DNA of 64,000 bases, taken from positions 1 to 64,000 of the forward strand of contig JANMDQ010000003.1 of assembly GCA_031376385.1 (NCBI GenBank), written 5' to 3'. The notes below the pieces were generated by a model. It saw only the letters and a program-made list of their open reading frames with translations, did not search any database and was not told where the DNA came from. Position 1 is the first letter of the stretch. Each line of letters begins with the position of its first letter. The position numbers and the translations under genes are program-made. Shown here one piece after another: positions 48,028-56,158 of this stretch. Source of the stretch: Aquisediminimonas sp031376385 (GTDB lineage Bacteria; Pseudomonadota; Alphaproteobacteria; Sphingomonadales; Sphingomonadaceae).

Positions 48028-48427
48028 AGGGACTTGCCGGCTCGCTCACAATGACGAATTTGTGGTTCTGGCAGCGCGACCAAGATTAAAAATGGCGGAT
48101 TTCTCAACAAGTGGAGCGTGTTTACGGACATTTTCCTACACTTCGGCACCGCCCTGCCGCGGGGGTAAGATAGCATATTAACGGCCTGCCAAGCATGCAG
48201 CAGGGATTTCAAAGAGCGCCCTGTCGCATCGTCAATAAAATCCTACTTTTCAAGTTAAAAATGCGGAACTGCAACGCAGAATTGCAGTTGAGATCATCGT
48301 CAAAGCCTGCCAAAGTAATGATGGTTTAACGTTGACAGCCCCTGCTGGTTGTCCAGACTTTTTGGTCAATGTTCACCAGAAACACTCCCATCGACGCCAA
48401 ACCGGCCTTTACAAGATTGTAGCTTAT
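48028..48427. other. Intergenic region of ~400 bases
   Basis: No supported gene. It contains the half-arm CTCACAATGACG of a family A repeat near 48043 and a hairpin AACTGCAA/TTGCAGTT near 48271-48294. That hairpin is part of a stretch resembling 44808-44870. Confidence 0.45.
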
Positions 48428-48658
48428 ATGAGGATTTTAGCGATATTGCGCATTTTTGCGTTCATGATGTTTATTTTCATTCCCGCCATTGCGGTGCTGC
48501 TGTTCGCGGCGTTTGTTCTGAAAAGCAGTTGGTGGTTTCAGGTGTTGGGCCTGCCGGCGTTGGTCTTCAACGGGCTGTTTGTCGTTTTGAAGCCTATCCG
48601 CCGGATGATTGGGCAAAAAGTCAGATCAATAGCAGCGACAGCTACACACGCCCGGTAA
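48428..48658 (+). CDS. Small membrane protein (possible)
   Basis: 76 aa from ATG 48428 (MRILAILRIFAFMMFIFIPA). Two hydrophobic helices (about 5-32 and 36-56) are followed by a basic tail (KPIRRMIGQKVR). There is no clear Shine-Dalgarno and no family. A GC hairpin (48648-48665) overlaps its stop. The hydrophobic pattern supports a real small membrane protein, but the call is tentative. Confidence 0.4.
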   Translation: MRILAILRIFAFMMFIFIPAIAVLLFAAFVLKSSWWFQVLGLPALVFNGLFVVLKPIRRMIGQKVRSIAATATHAR

Positions 48659-48732
48659 CGGGCGTTCACCCCCGCCACATTACAGGGGGTTGTCCCGCCA
48701 AATCCGTCGCGATATATGGGGTTCCGCGCAGA

Positions 48733-48758
48733 GGCGGCCTTTCGCGGGTCGCCTTTTT
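48733..48758 (+). terminator. Hairpin and T-run 34 bases before argD
   Basis: GGCGGCC (48733-48739) pairs with GGTCGCC (48747-48753; one G-U), followed by TTTTT. It could terminate an upstream transcript or act as an attenuator in the argD leader. Confidence 0.6.
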
Positions 48759-48791
48759 CCGTTTGGCGCTTTCACATGAAAGGCAAGTCTC

Positions 48792-49982
48792 ATGACGATC
48801 ACTCCCCTGATGCCCGTGTATCCCCGGTGTGGATTTCGCCCGGTGAAGGGGGAGGGGTGTTACTTGATCAGTGAGGATGGCCGCCGCGCGTTGGATTTTG
48901 CAAGCGGAATTGCCGTCAATCTGCTTGGCCACAGCCATGAACATCTGGTGGGTGCCATTCAAAAGCAAGCCGCGACGCTGATGCATGTGTCAAACCTCTA
49001 TGGCTCTCCGCAGGGGGAGAAGGTGGCGCAGCGCTTGGTGGATAACAGCTTTGCTGACACAGCTTTTTTCACGAATTCCGGTGCGGAGGCGGTTGAGTGC
49101 GCAATCAAGGCCGCGCGGCGCTATCATCATGTGCAGGGCAACCCGCACAAGAACACGATCATCACGTTCCACAATGCCTTTCACGGGCGGACGCTCGGCA
49201 CGATCAGCGCGACCAATCAGGATAAGATGCGCGACGGGTTTGAGCCATTGCTCCCCGGTTTCAAATATACGCCGTTTGACGATCTTGAGGCTGCGCTGGC
49301 GTTGGTCGATGACCATACAGCTGGCTTCTTGGTTGAACCTGTGCAAGGCGAAGGCGGCATCCGTCCGGCGAGCCAAGAGTTTATGAAGGGTCTGCGTGCG
49401 ATCTGTGATGAGCGGGACCTGATGCTGATCCTCGATGAAGTACAATGCGGCGTCGCGCGCACGGGCACACTCTATGCGCATGAGCAGTACGGCATTGTCC
49501 CTGATCTCGTCGCGACGGCCAAGGGCATTGGCGGTGGCTTTCCACTCGGCGCGTGTCTGGCAACCGAAAAAGCTGCGGCGGGCATGGTCGCTGGCACGCA
49601 TGGTTCCACCTATGGCGGCAATCCGCTGGCGATGGCAGCGTGTGACGCTGTGCTGGATGTGATCCTGGAGCCTGGCTTTATGGAGCAAGTGAAGGCGACA
49701 GGAGACCGGCTGCGGTCCAGCCTTGAGCAGTTGATCCCCAACCATGACAGCTTGTTTGAAAGCGTGCGGGGTATGGGATTGATGCTGGGGCTGAAAATGA
49801 AAGTCGATAGCCGCGCATTTGTGGCGCATTTGCGGGATCATCACGGGCTGCTGACGGTGGCGGCGGGCGACAATGTCGTGCGCATCCTGCCGCCGTTGAT
49901 CATTGATGAAAGCCATATTGCGGAGTGTATTGAAAAGCTCTCCGCCGGCGCGCGGGCCTACCAAATCCCGCAGGCGGCGTGA
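48792..49982 (+). CDS. argD: Acetylornithine aminotransferase
   Basis: 396 aa, class-III PLP aminotransferase of arginine synthesis (N-acetyl-glutamate semialdehyde to N-acetylornithine); it may also act in lysine synthesis. FFTNSGAEAVECAIKAARRYH, FHNAFHGRTLG, DEVQCGVARTG and ATAKGIGGGFPLGA (Lys binding PLP) are intact. It is the first gene of argD-argF-hslO. Its stop context GTGA equals the argF start context, with a family C repeat between them. Confidence 0.96.
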   Translation: MTITPLMPVYPRCGFRPVKGEGCYLISEDGRRALDFASGIAVNLLGHSHEHLVGAIQKQAATLMHVSNLYGSPQGEKVAQRLVDNSFADTAFFTNSGAEAVECAIKAARRYHHVQGNPHKNTIITFHNAFHGRTLGTISATNQDKMRDGFEPLLPGFKYTPFDDLEAALALVDDHTAGFLVEPVQGEGGIRPASQEFMKGLRAICDERDLMLILDEVQCGVARTGTLYAHEQYGIVPDLVATAKGIGGGFPLGACLATEKAAAGMVAGTHGSTYGGNPLAMAACDAVLDVILEPGFMEQVKATGDRLRSSLEQLIPNHDSLFESVRGMGLMLGLKMKVDSRAFVAHLRDHHGLLTVAAGDNVVRILPPLIIDESHIAECIEKLSAGARAYQIPQAA

Positions 49983-49996
49983 CACGGATCTCTAAA

Positions 49997-50168
49997 CTCC
50001 TCTCCCCTAGAGGGAGAGGACAGAGTTGGCTCGGCAACTTGTTGCCTAGCAACTCTTGGAGAGGGCATGACGGCGCAGCGAGCGGTCAGTCTGAAAGCCC
50101 TCGCCCGCTGCGACTAAGCTCGCCGAGAGGCTCACTAAGTCTCGCTCCCTCTCCCTTGAAGGGAGAGG
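49997..50168. repeat. Palindromic repeat, family C, copy 2 (between argD and argF)
   Basis: Outer hairpins CCTCTCCC.../GGGAGAGG and CTCCCTCTCCCTTGAAGGGA enclose a cruciform in which AGAGTTG pairs with CAACTCT and, inside, GGCAAC pairs with GTTGCC (about 50022-50057). The plan is the same as copy 1 at 20158. The right end provides the argF Shine-Dalgarno. Confidence 0.8.
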
Positions 50169-50175
50169 GGTGTTG

Positions 50176-51099
50176 GTGAGGCATTTTCTCAACCTGTCCG
50201 ATGCGGGCGGCGACGGTCTGCATGCGATCCTGAATGAGGCGCTCCGTCGCAAGGCCGCGCGCGCTGGCCTGCCCAAAGGCAAAGCAGATGCTGACGCGCC
50301 GCTGGACGGTCATATGCTGGCCATGGTGTTTGAGAAAAACTCCACCCGCACCCGCGCTTCGTTTGAAACGGGCATGGTGCAACTGGGCGGGCGTGCGATG
50401 TTCATGGCCGCAGGGCAGATGCAGTTGGGACGCGGGGAGACTGTGGCTGACACGGCGCGTGTGCTGAGTCGAATGGCCGACGCGATCCTGATCCGCACGG
50501 ATGACCATGCTAAAGTAACCGAAATGGCGGCCTATTCGTCGGTGCCTGTGATCAATGGCCTGACGGACGCGTCGCACCCGTGCCAAATCGTTGCGGACCT
50601 GATGACTGTCATCGAACGCGGCAAAGCCCTCGAAGGATTGGAAATCGCTTGGCTGGGCGACGGTAACAATGTGCTGTCCTCCGTGATCGAAGCGGCTGGC
50701 TTACTTGGCTTTAATGTGCGCGCGGGTTGCCCGCAGGGGTATGAACCGGATGCGGGGTTCGTTGCCAAGGCCCGCGAACACGGCGCGCGGATTGATCTAT
50801 TTGAGGATGCCAAAGCCGCAACCGACGGCGCAGATGTTGTCATTACGGACACATGGGTGTCGATGGGGCAGGAGCATGTGCATAACAAGCTGGCTGCAAT
50901 GGCCCCTTATCAGGTCAACGATGCCCTGATGGCGCGCGCAAAAAGTAATGCGGTTTTCCTCCACTGCCTTCCCGCTCACCGCGGCGAAGAGGCGACGAAC
51001 AGCGTGCTTGATGGCCCGCAATCCGCGATCTGGGATGAAGCCGAAAACCGTATTCACGCGCAGAAAGCCATTTTGATGTGGGTTAATGGCCTGATATGA
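50176..51099 (+). CDS. argF: Ornithine carbamoyltransferase
   Basis: 307 aa; converts ornithine and carbamoyl phosphate to citrulline. FEKNSTRTRASFETGMVQLGG binds carbamoyl phosphate, TDASHPCQIVADLMT follows, and the ornithine site is FLHCLPAHRGEE. I prefer GTG 50176 (MRHFLNLSDAGGDG), which matches the family start and lies after GGGAGAGGGG; GTG 50170 would overlap that ribosome binding site. The stop overlaps hslO as ATGA. Confidence 0.96.
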   Translation: MRHFLNLSDAGGDGLHAILNEALRRKAARAGLPKGKADADAPLDGHMLAMVFEKNSTRTRASFETGMVQLGGRAMFMAAGQMQLGRGETVADTARVLSRMADAILIRTDDHAKVTEMAAYSSVPVINGLTDASHPCQIVADLMTVIERGKALEGLEIAWLGDGNNVLSSVIEAAGLLGFNVRAGCPQGYEPDAGFVAKAREHGARIDLFEDAKAATDGADVVITDTWVSMGQEHVHNKLAAMAPYQVNDALMARAKSNAVFLHCLPAHRGEEATNSVLDGPQSAIWDEAENRIHAQKAILMWVNGLI

Positions 51100-52016
51100 C
51101 AAGCGGCGCTGATATGGCTAATGATTTGGCCAAAGACCTAGACAGAGTGCTGGGCTTTGTCGTGCCAGACCGCCATGCGCGGGGCCGGGTGGTGCGGATG
51201 GGCCCGACGCTGAAGGCCGTGCTTTCCAGTCATGATTATCCGCCAATGATCGAGCGATTGGTGGCGGAGTCGCTGCTGCTCGCTGCTGTGCTCGGGTCGT
51301 TGTTGAAGGGCGATAGCGGACAATTGACGATGCAGGCGCAGACAAATGGTGGTCCGGTCAGCTTGCTGGTCTGCGATTATCTCGATGGCGCAGTGCGCGG
51401 TTATGCTCAGTTTGATGCGGACAGAGTTGCTCTTTTGCCGGAAAGCCCGACCCTGACTGATCTGTTCGGCACGGGTTATCTTGCCATCACATTTGATCAG
51501 GCGCTGACCAAAGAGCGATATCAGGGGATCGTTCCGCTCGATGGCAACGGGCTGTCTGACGCGGTTCAGCATTATTTCCTGCAATCCGAACAAATCCCCA
51601 GCTTCATTCGCGTCGGATTTTCAGCGGATGGCAACATCGGTGGCGCGTTGATGGTGCAGCATTTGCCAGAGGGAGAGGAAGGGCGGGAGCGGCTTCACGT
51701 GCGGCTCGATCATCCCGAATGGGATCATGTCCGCATCCTCGCGCAGACGATCAAGGACTCAGAACTTTGCGATCCTGATTTGCCGCTTGAAACAATTGTT
51801 TGGCGCTTATTCAATGAAGAACAGGAAGTCCGCGTGTTGGGCGGTGCGTCACTCACCAAAGGGTGCCGTTGTAATGCAGAGCGTATCAAATCAGTGGTCG
51901 GCCAGTTCCCAGCCGACGAACGTATTGAAATGGCTGGAGAAAGCGGCGTCATTTCTGTTGATTGCGCCTTTTGCAGCAAGATATTCCCGATGCCGCTTAC
52001 AGAATTTGTCGATTAA
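51096..52016 (+). CDS. hslO: Hsp33 redox-regulated chaperone
   Basis: 306 aa holdase activated by oxidative unfolding. The C-terminal zinc switch is intact: CRCN (CxC) about residue 252 and CAFC (CxxC) about residue 290. The N-terminal domain has GPTLKAVL and the middle DYFLQSEQIPS-type segment (HYFLQSEQIPSFI). ATGA overlap with argF. The argD-argF-hslO order is typical for sphingomonads. Confidence 0.96.
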   Translation: MTSGADMANDLAKDLDRVLGFVVPDRHARGRVVRMGPTLKAVLSSHDYPPMIERLVAESLLLAAVLGSLLKGDSGQLTMQAQTNGGPVSLLVCDYLDGAVRGYAQFDADRVALLPESPTLTDLFGTGYLAITFDQALTKERYQGIVPLDGNGLSDAVQHYFLQSEQIPSFIRVGFSADGNIGGALMVQHLPEGEEGRERLHVRLDHPEWDHVRILAQTIKDSELCDPDLPLETIVWRLFNEEQEVRVLGGASLTKGCRCNAERIKSVVGQFPADERIEMAGESGVISVDCAFCSKIFPMPLTEFVD

Positions 52017-52131
52017 CTGCATTTCTTCATCGCCCAAGACATTTTTCAGCCTTATTGATTTCGTCCAATAACAAAGATGGAGTCGGCATTAGCTGACCTG
52101 TGGGTCGCCAGAGCAACAGGGGCAAGGTGAT

Positions 52132-52581
52132 ATGCGGACGAATAGAGTTAAATTGGCAGGCGCGGTCTTGTGTTGTGCTATGATGTTCACAGTCGGAGCA
52201 TCGCAGACTTTGGGCGAAACGCCCGGAGGCCAGTCGCTTGCCGCACTCTCGGCGATTGAGGGCGGCGAATGGGTTCTAAAATCTAAGGAAAGCGGCGACA
52301 CCAAATCCATGTGCCTTGGCGATTCAAAGGCGCTGCTGCAACTGCGCCATGGTCGCGCAACTTGCAGCCGCTTTGTCATCGCCAATGATCCGAAATCGTC
52401 GACGGTCCATTATACCTGTCCCGGGCAGGGGCATGGCCGCACCACGATTCGCGTTGAAACGCCGCGCCTGATTCAGATCGAATCGCAGGGCATTGCGAAT
52501 AACGCGCCGTTCCAGATCCTTTATGAAGGCCGCAGAACTGGCACTTGCGCGTCAGCAACGCCGATTAGTTTCCGCCGTTAA
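52132..52581 (+). CDS. Exported DUF3617-like protein
   Basis: 149 aa with a signal peptide (MRTNRVKLAGAVLCCAMMFTVGA) and a small beta-rich mature domain with cysteines at MCLGD, TCSRF, YTCPG and GTCAS. CPGQGHGRTTIRVETPRLIQIESQGI resembles the DUF3617 pattern seen in many proteobacterial envelope proteins of unknown role. AAGGTGAT lies before the ATG. It stands alone. Confidence 0.7.
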   Translation: MRTNRVKLAGAVLCCAMMFTVGASQTLGETPGGQSLAALSAIEGGEWVLKSKESGDTKSMCLGDSKALLQLRHGRATCSRFVIANDPKSSTVHYTCPGQGHGRTTIRVETPRLIQIESQGIANNAPFQILYEGRRTGTCASATPISFRR

Positions 52582-52615
52582 GGCTTTGTTTACCTTGTTT
52601 CTGCATAATATGTGA

Positions 52616-52707
52616 CGTGCTTAGCTTGACTGAGTGACAGCACGCTTTCCTCCCTTTGGGTCAAATTGACCTAATAACTGGGCCGTCCCTCGGGGCGGCC
52701 TTTTTTT
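52616..52707 (+). ncRNA. Candidate small RNA with terminator, upstream of queC
   Basis: A hairpin CGTGCT/AGCACG (52616-52644) and a single-stranded TTTCCTCCCTTT (52646-52657), complementary to ribosome binding sites, are followed by GGTC/GACC and a strong terminator (GGCCGTCC/GGGCGGCC plus seven T, 52681-52707). No open frame fits. It could instead be a structured leader of queC. No transcription evidence exists here. Confidence 0.3.
52681..52707 (+). terminator. Strong Rho-independent terminator before queC
   Basis: GGCCGTCC (52681-52688) and GGGCGGCC (52693-52700) pair with one G-U around CTCG, followed by TTTTTTT. It lies 42 bases upstream of the queC ATG and 100 bases after the DUF3617-like gene. 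Confidence 0.88.
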
Positions 52708-52748
52708 GGCGCTTGTCGCAGGGGCGCGCGGGCTTTAGCGGGCGTGGG

Positions 52749-53444
52749 ATGAAGTTGCCACTAGCCCCATCGCCTCAGTCCGCCATCGTTGCCCTCGTTT
52801 CGGGAGGCCTCGACTCGCTCGTTGTGGCGGGACTGGTGAAGGAGGCGGGATACCGGCTGTTCGCGCTGACCATTGACTATAATCAGCGTCACCGCATCGA
52901 GCTGGAGGCAGCAGCGCGCGTTGCGGCGGCGCTGAGTGCGGAGCGGCACGTGGTATTGCCTGTCGATCTCACGCGCTTTGGCGGCTCCGCACTGACGGAC
53001 AGCAGCATTGCCGTTCCCAAGGACGGCGTGGAGCCGGGTATCCCCATCACTTATGTACCGGCGCGCAATACGATTTTTCTATCGCTTTCCCTGGGTTGGG
53101 CCGAAGCGGTTGGCGCGCGTGATTTGGCGATTGGCGTCAATGCGCTTGATTATTCCGGCTATCCCGATTGCCGCCCCGATTTCATCGCCGCGTTTGAGAC
53201 CATGGCCAAAGCCGCGACGAAGGCGGGCAATGACGGCGAAGGTTTCCGCGTTCATACGCCGCTGATGATCATGACAAAGGCCGATATCGTCGCTGAAGGG
53301 CTGCGGCTGGGCCTTGATCTGGGTCTAAGCTGGTCTTGCTATGACCCGACGCCAGAGGGACGACCCTGCGGCGTGTGCGATTCGTGCCGGTTGCGGGCGA
53401 AAGGCTTCGCAGAGGCGGGGGCGATTGACCCCACGGTGTTATGA
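52749..53444 (+). CDS. queC: 7-Cyano-7-deazaguanine synthase
   Basis: 231 aa; makes preQ0 from 7-carboxy-7-deazaguanine with ATP and ammonia, for queuosine tRNA modification. VSGGLDSLVVAGL is the PP-loop, YVPARNTIFLSLSLGWAE follows, and the C-terminal zinc site is WSCYDP plus CGVCDSCRLR. ATG 52749 chosen; the frame continues upstream through the terminator, which cannot be coding. ATGA overlap with queE. Confidence 0.96.
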   Translation: MKLPLAPSPQSAIVALVSGGLDSLVVAGLVKEAGYRLFALTIDYNQRHRIELEAAARVAAALSAERHVVLPVDLTRFGGSALTDSSIAVPKDGVEPGIPITYVPARNTIFLSLSLGWAEAVGARDLAIGVNALDYSGYPDCRPDFIAAFETMAKAATKAGNDGEGFRVHTPLMIMTKADIVAEGLRLGLDLGLSWSCYDPTPEGRPCGVCDSCRLRAKGFAEAGAIDPTVL

Positions 53445-54073
53445 CTTACGCCGTCAAAGAGATTTTCCTAACGCTGCAAGGCGAAGGAATGCAGGCGGGA
53501 ATGCGCGCTGTGTTCCTGCGCTTTGCAGGATGCAATTTGTGGTCTGGTCGAGAACAAGACCGCGCAACCGCAGTGTGCCAGTTCTGCGATACGGATTTTG
53601 TCGGCACGGACGGGGAGGGTGGTGGCAAGTTTAAGACGGCGGAATTGCTGGCGGAGGCTGTGGCGAGCTGCTGGGGGAATGGCCGCGACAATCGGCTGAT
53701 CGTCATCACTGGGGGTGAGCCTCTGTTGCAGCTTGATGCAGCGCTTATTGATGCGCTTCACGGCGCGGGCTTTCGAATTGCGGTCGAGAGTAATGGCACG
53801 ATTGCAGCTCCTGCTGGCATCGACTGGCTGTGTATCAGTCCCAAGGCGGGCAGCGAAACGGTGCAGAGGTCAGGTGATGAACTGAAACTGGTTTGGCCTC
53901 AACTGGGAAGCGACTGGCAGGTGATGCAAGGTTGGGATTTTACCCACCATATGGTTCAGCCGATGGACGGGCCTCAAATCGAGGCTAACCGACAGGCGTG
54001 CGTGGATTTTGTGATTGCCAATTCGGCGTGGAGATTATCGCTACAAACCCATAAATGGCTGGGTATTGAGTGA
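53441..54073 (+). CDS. queE: 7-Carboxy-7-deazaguanine synthase
   Basis: 210 aa radical-SAM enzyme. The cluster motif is C-x14-C-x2-C (positions of NLWSGREQDRATAV between the first two Cys), the variant known for QueE and not the canonical CxxxCxxC. VKEIFLTLQGEGMQAG is the family start and TGGEPLLQ the SAM-binding block. It supplies the substrate of QueC, with which it overlaps (ATGA). queD is not in the window. Confidence 0.95.
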   Translation: MTYAVKEIFLTLQGEGMQAGMRAVFLRFAGCNLWSGREQDRATAVCQFCDTDFVGTDGEGGGKFKTAELLAEAVASCWGNGRDNRLIVITGGEPLLQLDAALIDALHGAGFRIAVESNGTIAAPAGIDWLCISPKAGSETVQRSGDELKLVWPQLGSDWQVMQGWDFTHHMVQPMDGPQIEANRQACVDFVIANSAWRLSLQTHKWLGIE

Positions 54074-54106
54074 GACTAGACTAGATTGCGTAAAATCTGC
54101 ACCACT

Positions 54107-54228
54107 GTCATGCTGGCTCCCGGCGGGTCGCTGTTTCAGCATCAATGCCTCAATGTCGCTGCCAAACTGGATAGATCCAGTCTTGCATGAAAATTGAGGC
54201 ATGGACCCTGAAACAAGTTCAGGGTGAC
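54107..54228. repeat. Dispersed palindromic repeat, family B, copy 4 (degraded left arm)
   Basis: Right arm GAGGCATGGACCCTGAAACA plus AGTTCAGGGTGAC is intact. In the left arm the AACTT expected after GTCATGCTG is replaced by about 17 unrelated bases before GTTTCAGCATCAATGCCTCA. It lies outside any operon, after queE. Confidence 0.8.
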
Positions 54229-54272
54229 GAGCTTGGGGTGACAGGCGTGTTTCACATTTCGAGCAATTCGCT

Positions 54273-54926
54273 CTAGACCAGCGGCCCCATGCCGCACTTG
54301 CTGATATATTTATCCTTTTTCCAGCAGCGTGAATCCAGATTGGGGAACAGCGGATAGGCCGAAAAACGCGCACGGCCAAATTGCTGCTCGCCGGCTTTGC
54401 TCTTCACCCCGTTATACAGTTCACGCAACCGCTCCTGCGCCAGCGTTGCCAATTGTCCGCGTGGCGTTGAGAGCGCCAGTTTGCTGATCCGACCAGCCGC
54501 TAGGCAGAAATTAAGCTGGCCGCCAACCGCTGAAAAGCTTGAATATGTGCGCGTGCCATAGGTATCGAGTGCGTTTTGGCCGCCCTTCACAGTCTTGTTC
54601 ATGCGCTTGAAATAGCCTGAAAGGCCATTGAACGCCGTCTGCAATTCGTCGCGGTGATTGGTGAGCATGGCGTTGTAATTTTCCAGCACTTGCAACGTCG
54701 GTTCAAACCCGCATTGGAGCGCGGCGACGTTCAGGCCAGACCGCATGTTCCAGATCAATGCGGCCTTTTGCTCTGTCGAGTTTGCGCCCGGCATTGCCAC
54801 GCCAAACCCAGCCTCTGGCATCAGAAGCGGCGGGCCCGACAGATCAGGCGATTTATAATAAAGTTGGGCGTGAACGGATGAGGGAAGGGCCAGCGCAGCG
54901 AGCGCAATAGCGAACAAGATACGCAT
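54273..54926 (-). CDS. Exported protein of unknown function
   Basis: 217 aa with a signal peptide MRILFAIALAALALPSSVHA-Q. The mature part is helical, with WNMRSGLNVAALQCGFEPTLQVLENYNAMLTNHRDEL and a C-terminal segment containing RCWKKDKYISKCG; four cysteines could form disulfides. I recall similar proteins as conserved unknowns in sphingomonads, without function. AGGAAG lies upstream. It stands alone between repeat B4 and the lipoprotein gene. Confidence 0.72.
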   Translation of the reverse strand: MRILFAIALAALALPSSVHAQLYYKSPDLSGPPLLMPEAGFGVAMPGANSTEQKAALIWNMRSGLNVAALQCGFEPTLQVLENYNAMLTNHRDELQTAFNGLSGYFKRMNKTVKGGQNALDTYGTRTYSSFSAVGGQLNFCLAAGRISKLALSTPRGQLATLAQERLRELYNGVKSKAGEQQFGRARFSAYPLFPNLDSRCWKKDKYISKCGMGPLV

Positions 54927-54984
54927 TCAAATCACTTCCTCTAACAACAATATGTCGTGCGTCTAACCCACTGCGCGCCAATAG

Positions 54985-55014
54985 AAAAGGGCCGCTCGGT
55001 CTCCCGAACGGCCC
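54985..55014 (-). terminator. Rho-independent terminator of the small lipoprotein gene
   Basis: On the minus strand GGGCCGTTCG and CGAGCGGCCC pair (one G-U) around GGAGAC, followed by TTTTCTAT. It is 28 bases after the lipoprotein stop. Confidence 0.85.
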
Positions 55015-55042
55015 CAATCAATCGCGCTGCCGCGAAAATCGC

Positions 55043-55327
55043 TTACTTGGTGGCGTTGCCAGCCGCGTTTGTCGCGACGTTGGCTACTGCGTTTGTTGCT
55101 GCTTCTGCAGCGTTTGCAGCCACATTGGCATCAGCTGCCATGTTTGCTGTTGCGCCAGCGGCGGCGTCTGTGTTGGTCATTGCGTCGTTGGTGGTGCCTT
55201 CCATGGCATCCGCTGCGTTGACTTCAGGCGCTGCGACATTGTCAGCAGAGGCAGTTTCGGTCTTGCCGCATGCTGCGACGAGGAGGGCTGCACTGGCAAC
55301 CAGTGAAAGTGTGATGATCTTACGCAT
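55043..55327 (-). CDS. Small Ala/Asn-rich lipoprotein
   Basis: 94 aa. The signal peptide MRKIITLSLVASAALLVAAC ends in a lipobox (LVAAC), so the Cys should be lipidated and the protein anchored to a membrane. The mature part is low-complexity, dominated by Ala, Asn, Thr and Asp (VAANAAEAATNAVANVATNA and similar), probably helical or disordered. Entericidin-like or phasin-like roles have been proposed for look-alikes but nothing specific can be said. Followed by a good terminator. Confidence 0.75.
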   Translation of the reverse strand: MRKIITLSLVASAALLVAACGKTETASADNVAAPEVNAADAMEGTTNDAMTNTDAAAGATANMAADANVAANAAEAATNAVANVATNAAGNATK

Positions 55328-55417
55328 TTTAAGCTCCTAACAGGGGTTCACAACTTGGCCGGCGATTGCTCTTAATACCCAAGTTATAGTGGACATTACC
55401 CCGGCATTTCCGCGGCC

Positions 55418-56065
55418 TCAAGCAGAATCGGCATTGCACGGCAAGCGCGATAGAAATGCACTGAAACTGCACATCAGGGCGTGGTCGAGGTCTGCCATAG
55501 TCGAAGATACCCCCAAATCGGCCAAACTGGTGACGGGAAATTCGGGTAGGCCACATGGTATTATGCCCCCGAAATGCGCCAAATCCGGTGCGACATTGAT
55601 GGAAAATCCGTGAAGAGTAACCCATTTTTTGACGCGCACGCCAATGGCTCCGATCTTGGCTTCTTGCCCCCGCGCGTCCGTCCATATCCCGACACGCCCG
55701 TCCGCGCGCCAGCAAGTCACGCCGAGTGTGCCAAGCGCATCAATCACCCAGCCTTCCAGCGCGTGGACGAAACAGCGGACATCGCGACCGCGCTGGCCAA
55801 GGTTGATCATGACATAGCCCACCCGCTGTCCCGGGCCGTGATAAGTGTAGCGCCCGCCGCGTCCGGCATTGAACACAGGGAAACGATTGTCGATCAGTTC
55901 TGCCGGGTTAGCGCTGGTCCCAGCAGTGTAAAGCGGGGGATGCTCCAACAACCAGACCTGCTCCTCTGCATTGCCCGCTGCAATGGAAAGGGCCAGTGTC
56001 TCCATGCCCGTAAGCGTCTGAGCATAGGGTGTCAGGCCAGGCAGAGTTTTGACGTCGACTTTCAT
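55418..56065 (-). CDS. lipB: Octanoyltransferase
   Basis: 215 aa; moves octanoyl from acyl carrier protein to lipoyl domains. GGRYTYHGPGQRVGYVMINL is the signature, the catalytic Lys is in AKIGAIGVRVKKWVTLHGFSIN and the catalytic Cys in GIIPCGL. All intact. Its targets would be the lipoylated dehydrogenases. No lipA in the window. Confidence 0.96.
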   Translation of the reverse strand: MKVDVKTLPGLTPYAQTLTGMETLALSIAAGNAEEQVWLLEHPPLYTAGTSANPAELIDNRFPVFNAGRGGRYTYHGPGQRVGYVMINLGQRGRDVRCFVHALEGWVIDALGTLGVTCWRADGRVGIWTDARGQEAKIGAIGVRVKKWVTLHGFSINVAPDLAHFGGIIPCGLPEFPVTSLADLGVSSTMADLDHALMCSFSAFLSRLPCNADSA

Positions 56066-56158
56066 CGCCCAGCTTTGCCACTGCGGCGCTTACAATCCAA
56101 GTGGTAAGGGCGACCAAGGCAGGCTAGGGCGCGGCTAACAATTTGACAGGATAACTTA

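Noticed and set aside
48990..49985. 331-codon open frame opposite argD, and similar long frames opposite mutase, pccA and nuoD
   Set aside because: Shadows of the real genes caused by codon bias; no family features or start signals.
49983..50175. Family C elements as insertion sequences
   Set aside because: No transposase frame inside; they could be mobilised in trans, but nothing here shows it.
52586..52614. Sigma70 promoter (TTGTTT ... TATGTG) for the candidate sRNA
   Set aside because: Both boxes match the consensus poorly; not reported as a feature.
52610..52748. preQ1 riboswitch before queC
   Set aside because: The small hairpin with A-rich tail of preQ1-I is not present; the stretch fits a terminator and possibly an sRNA instead.
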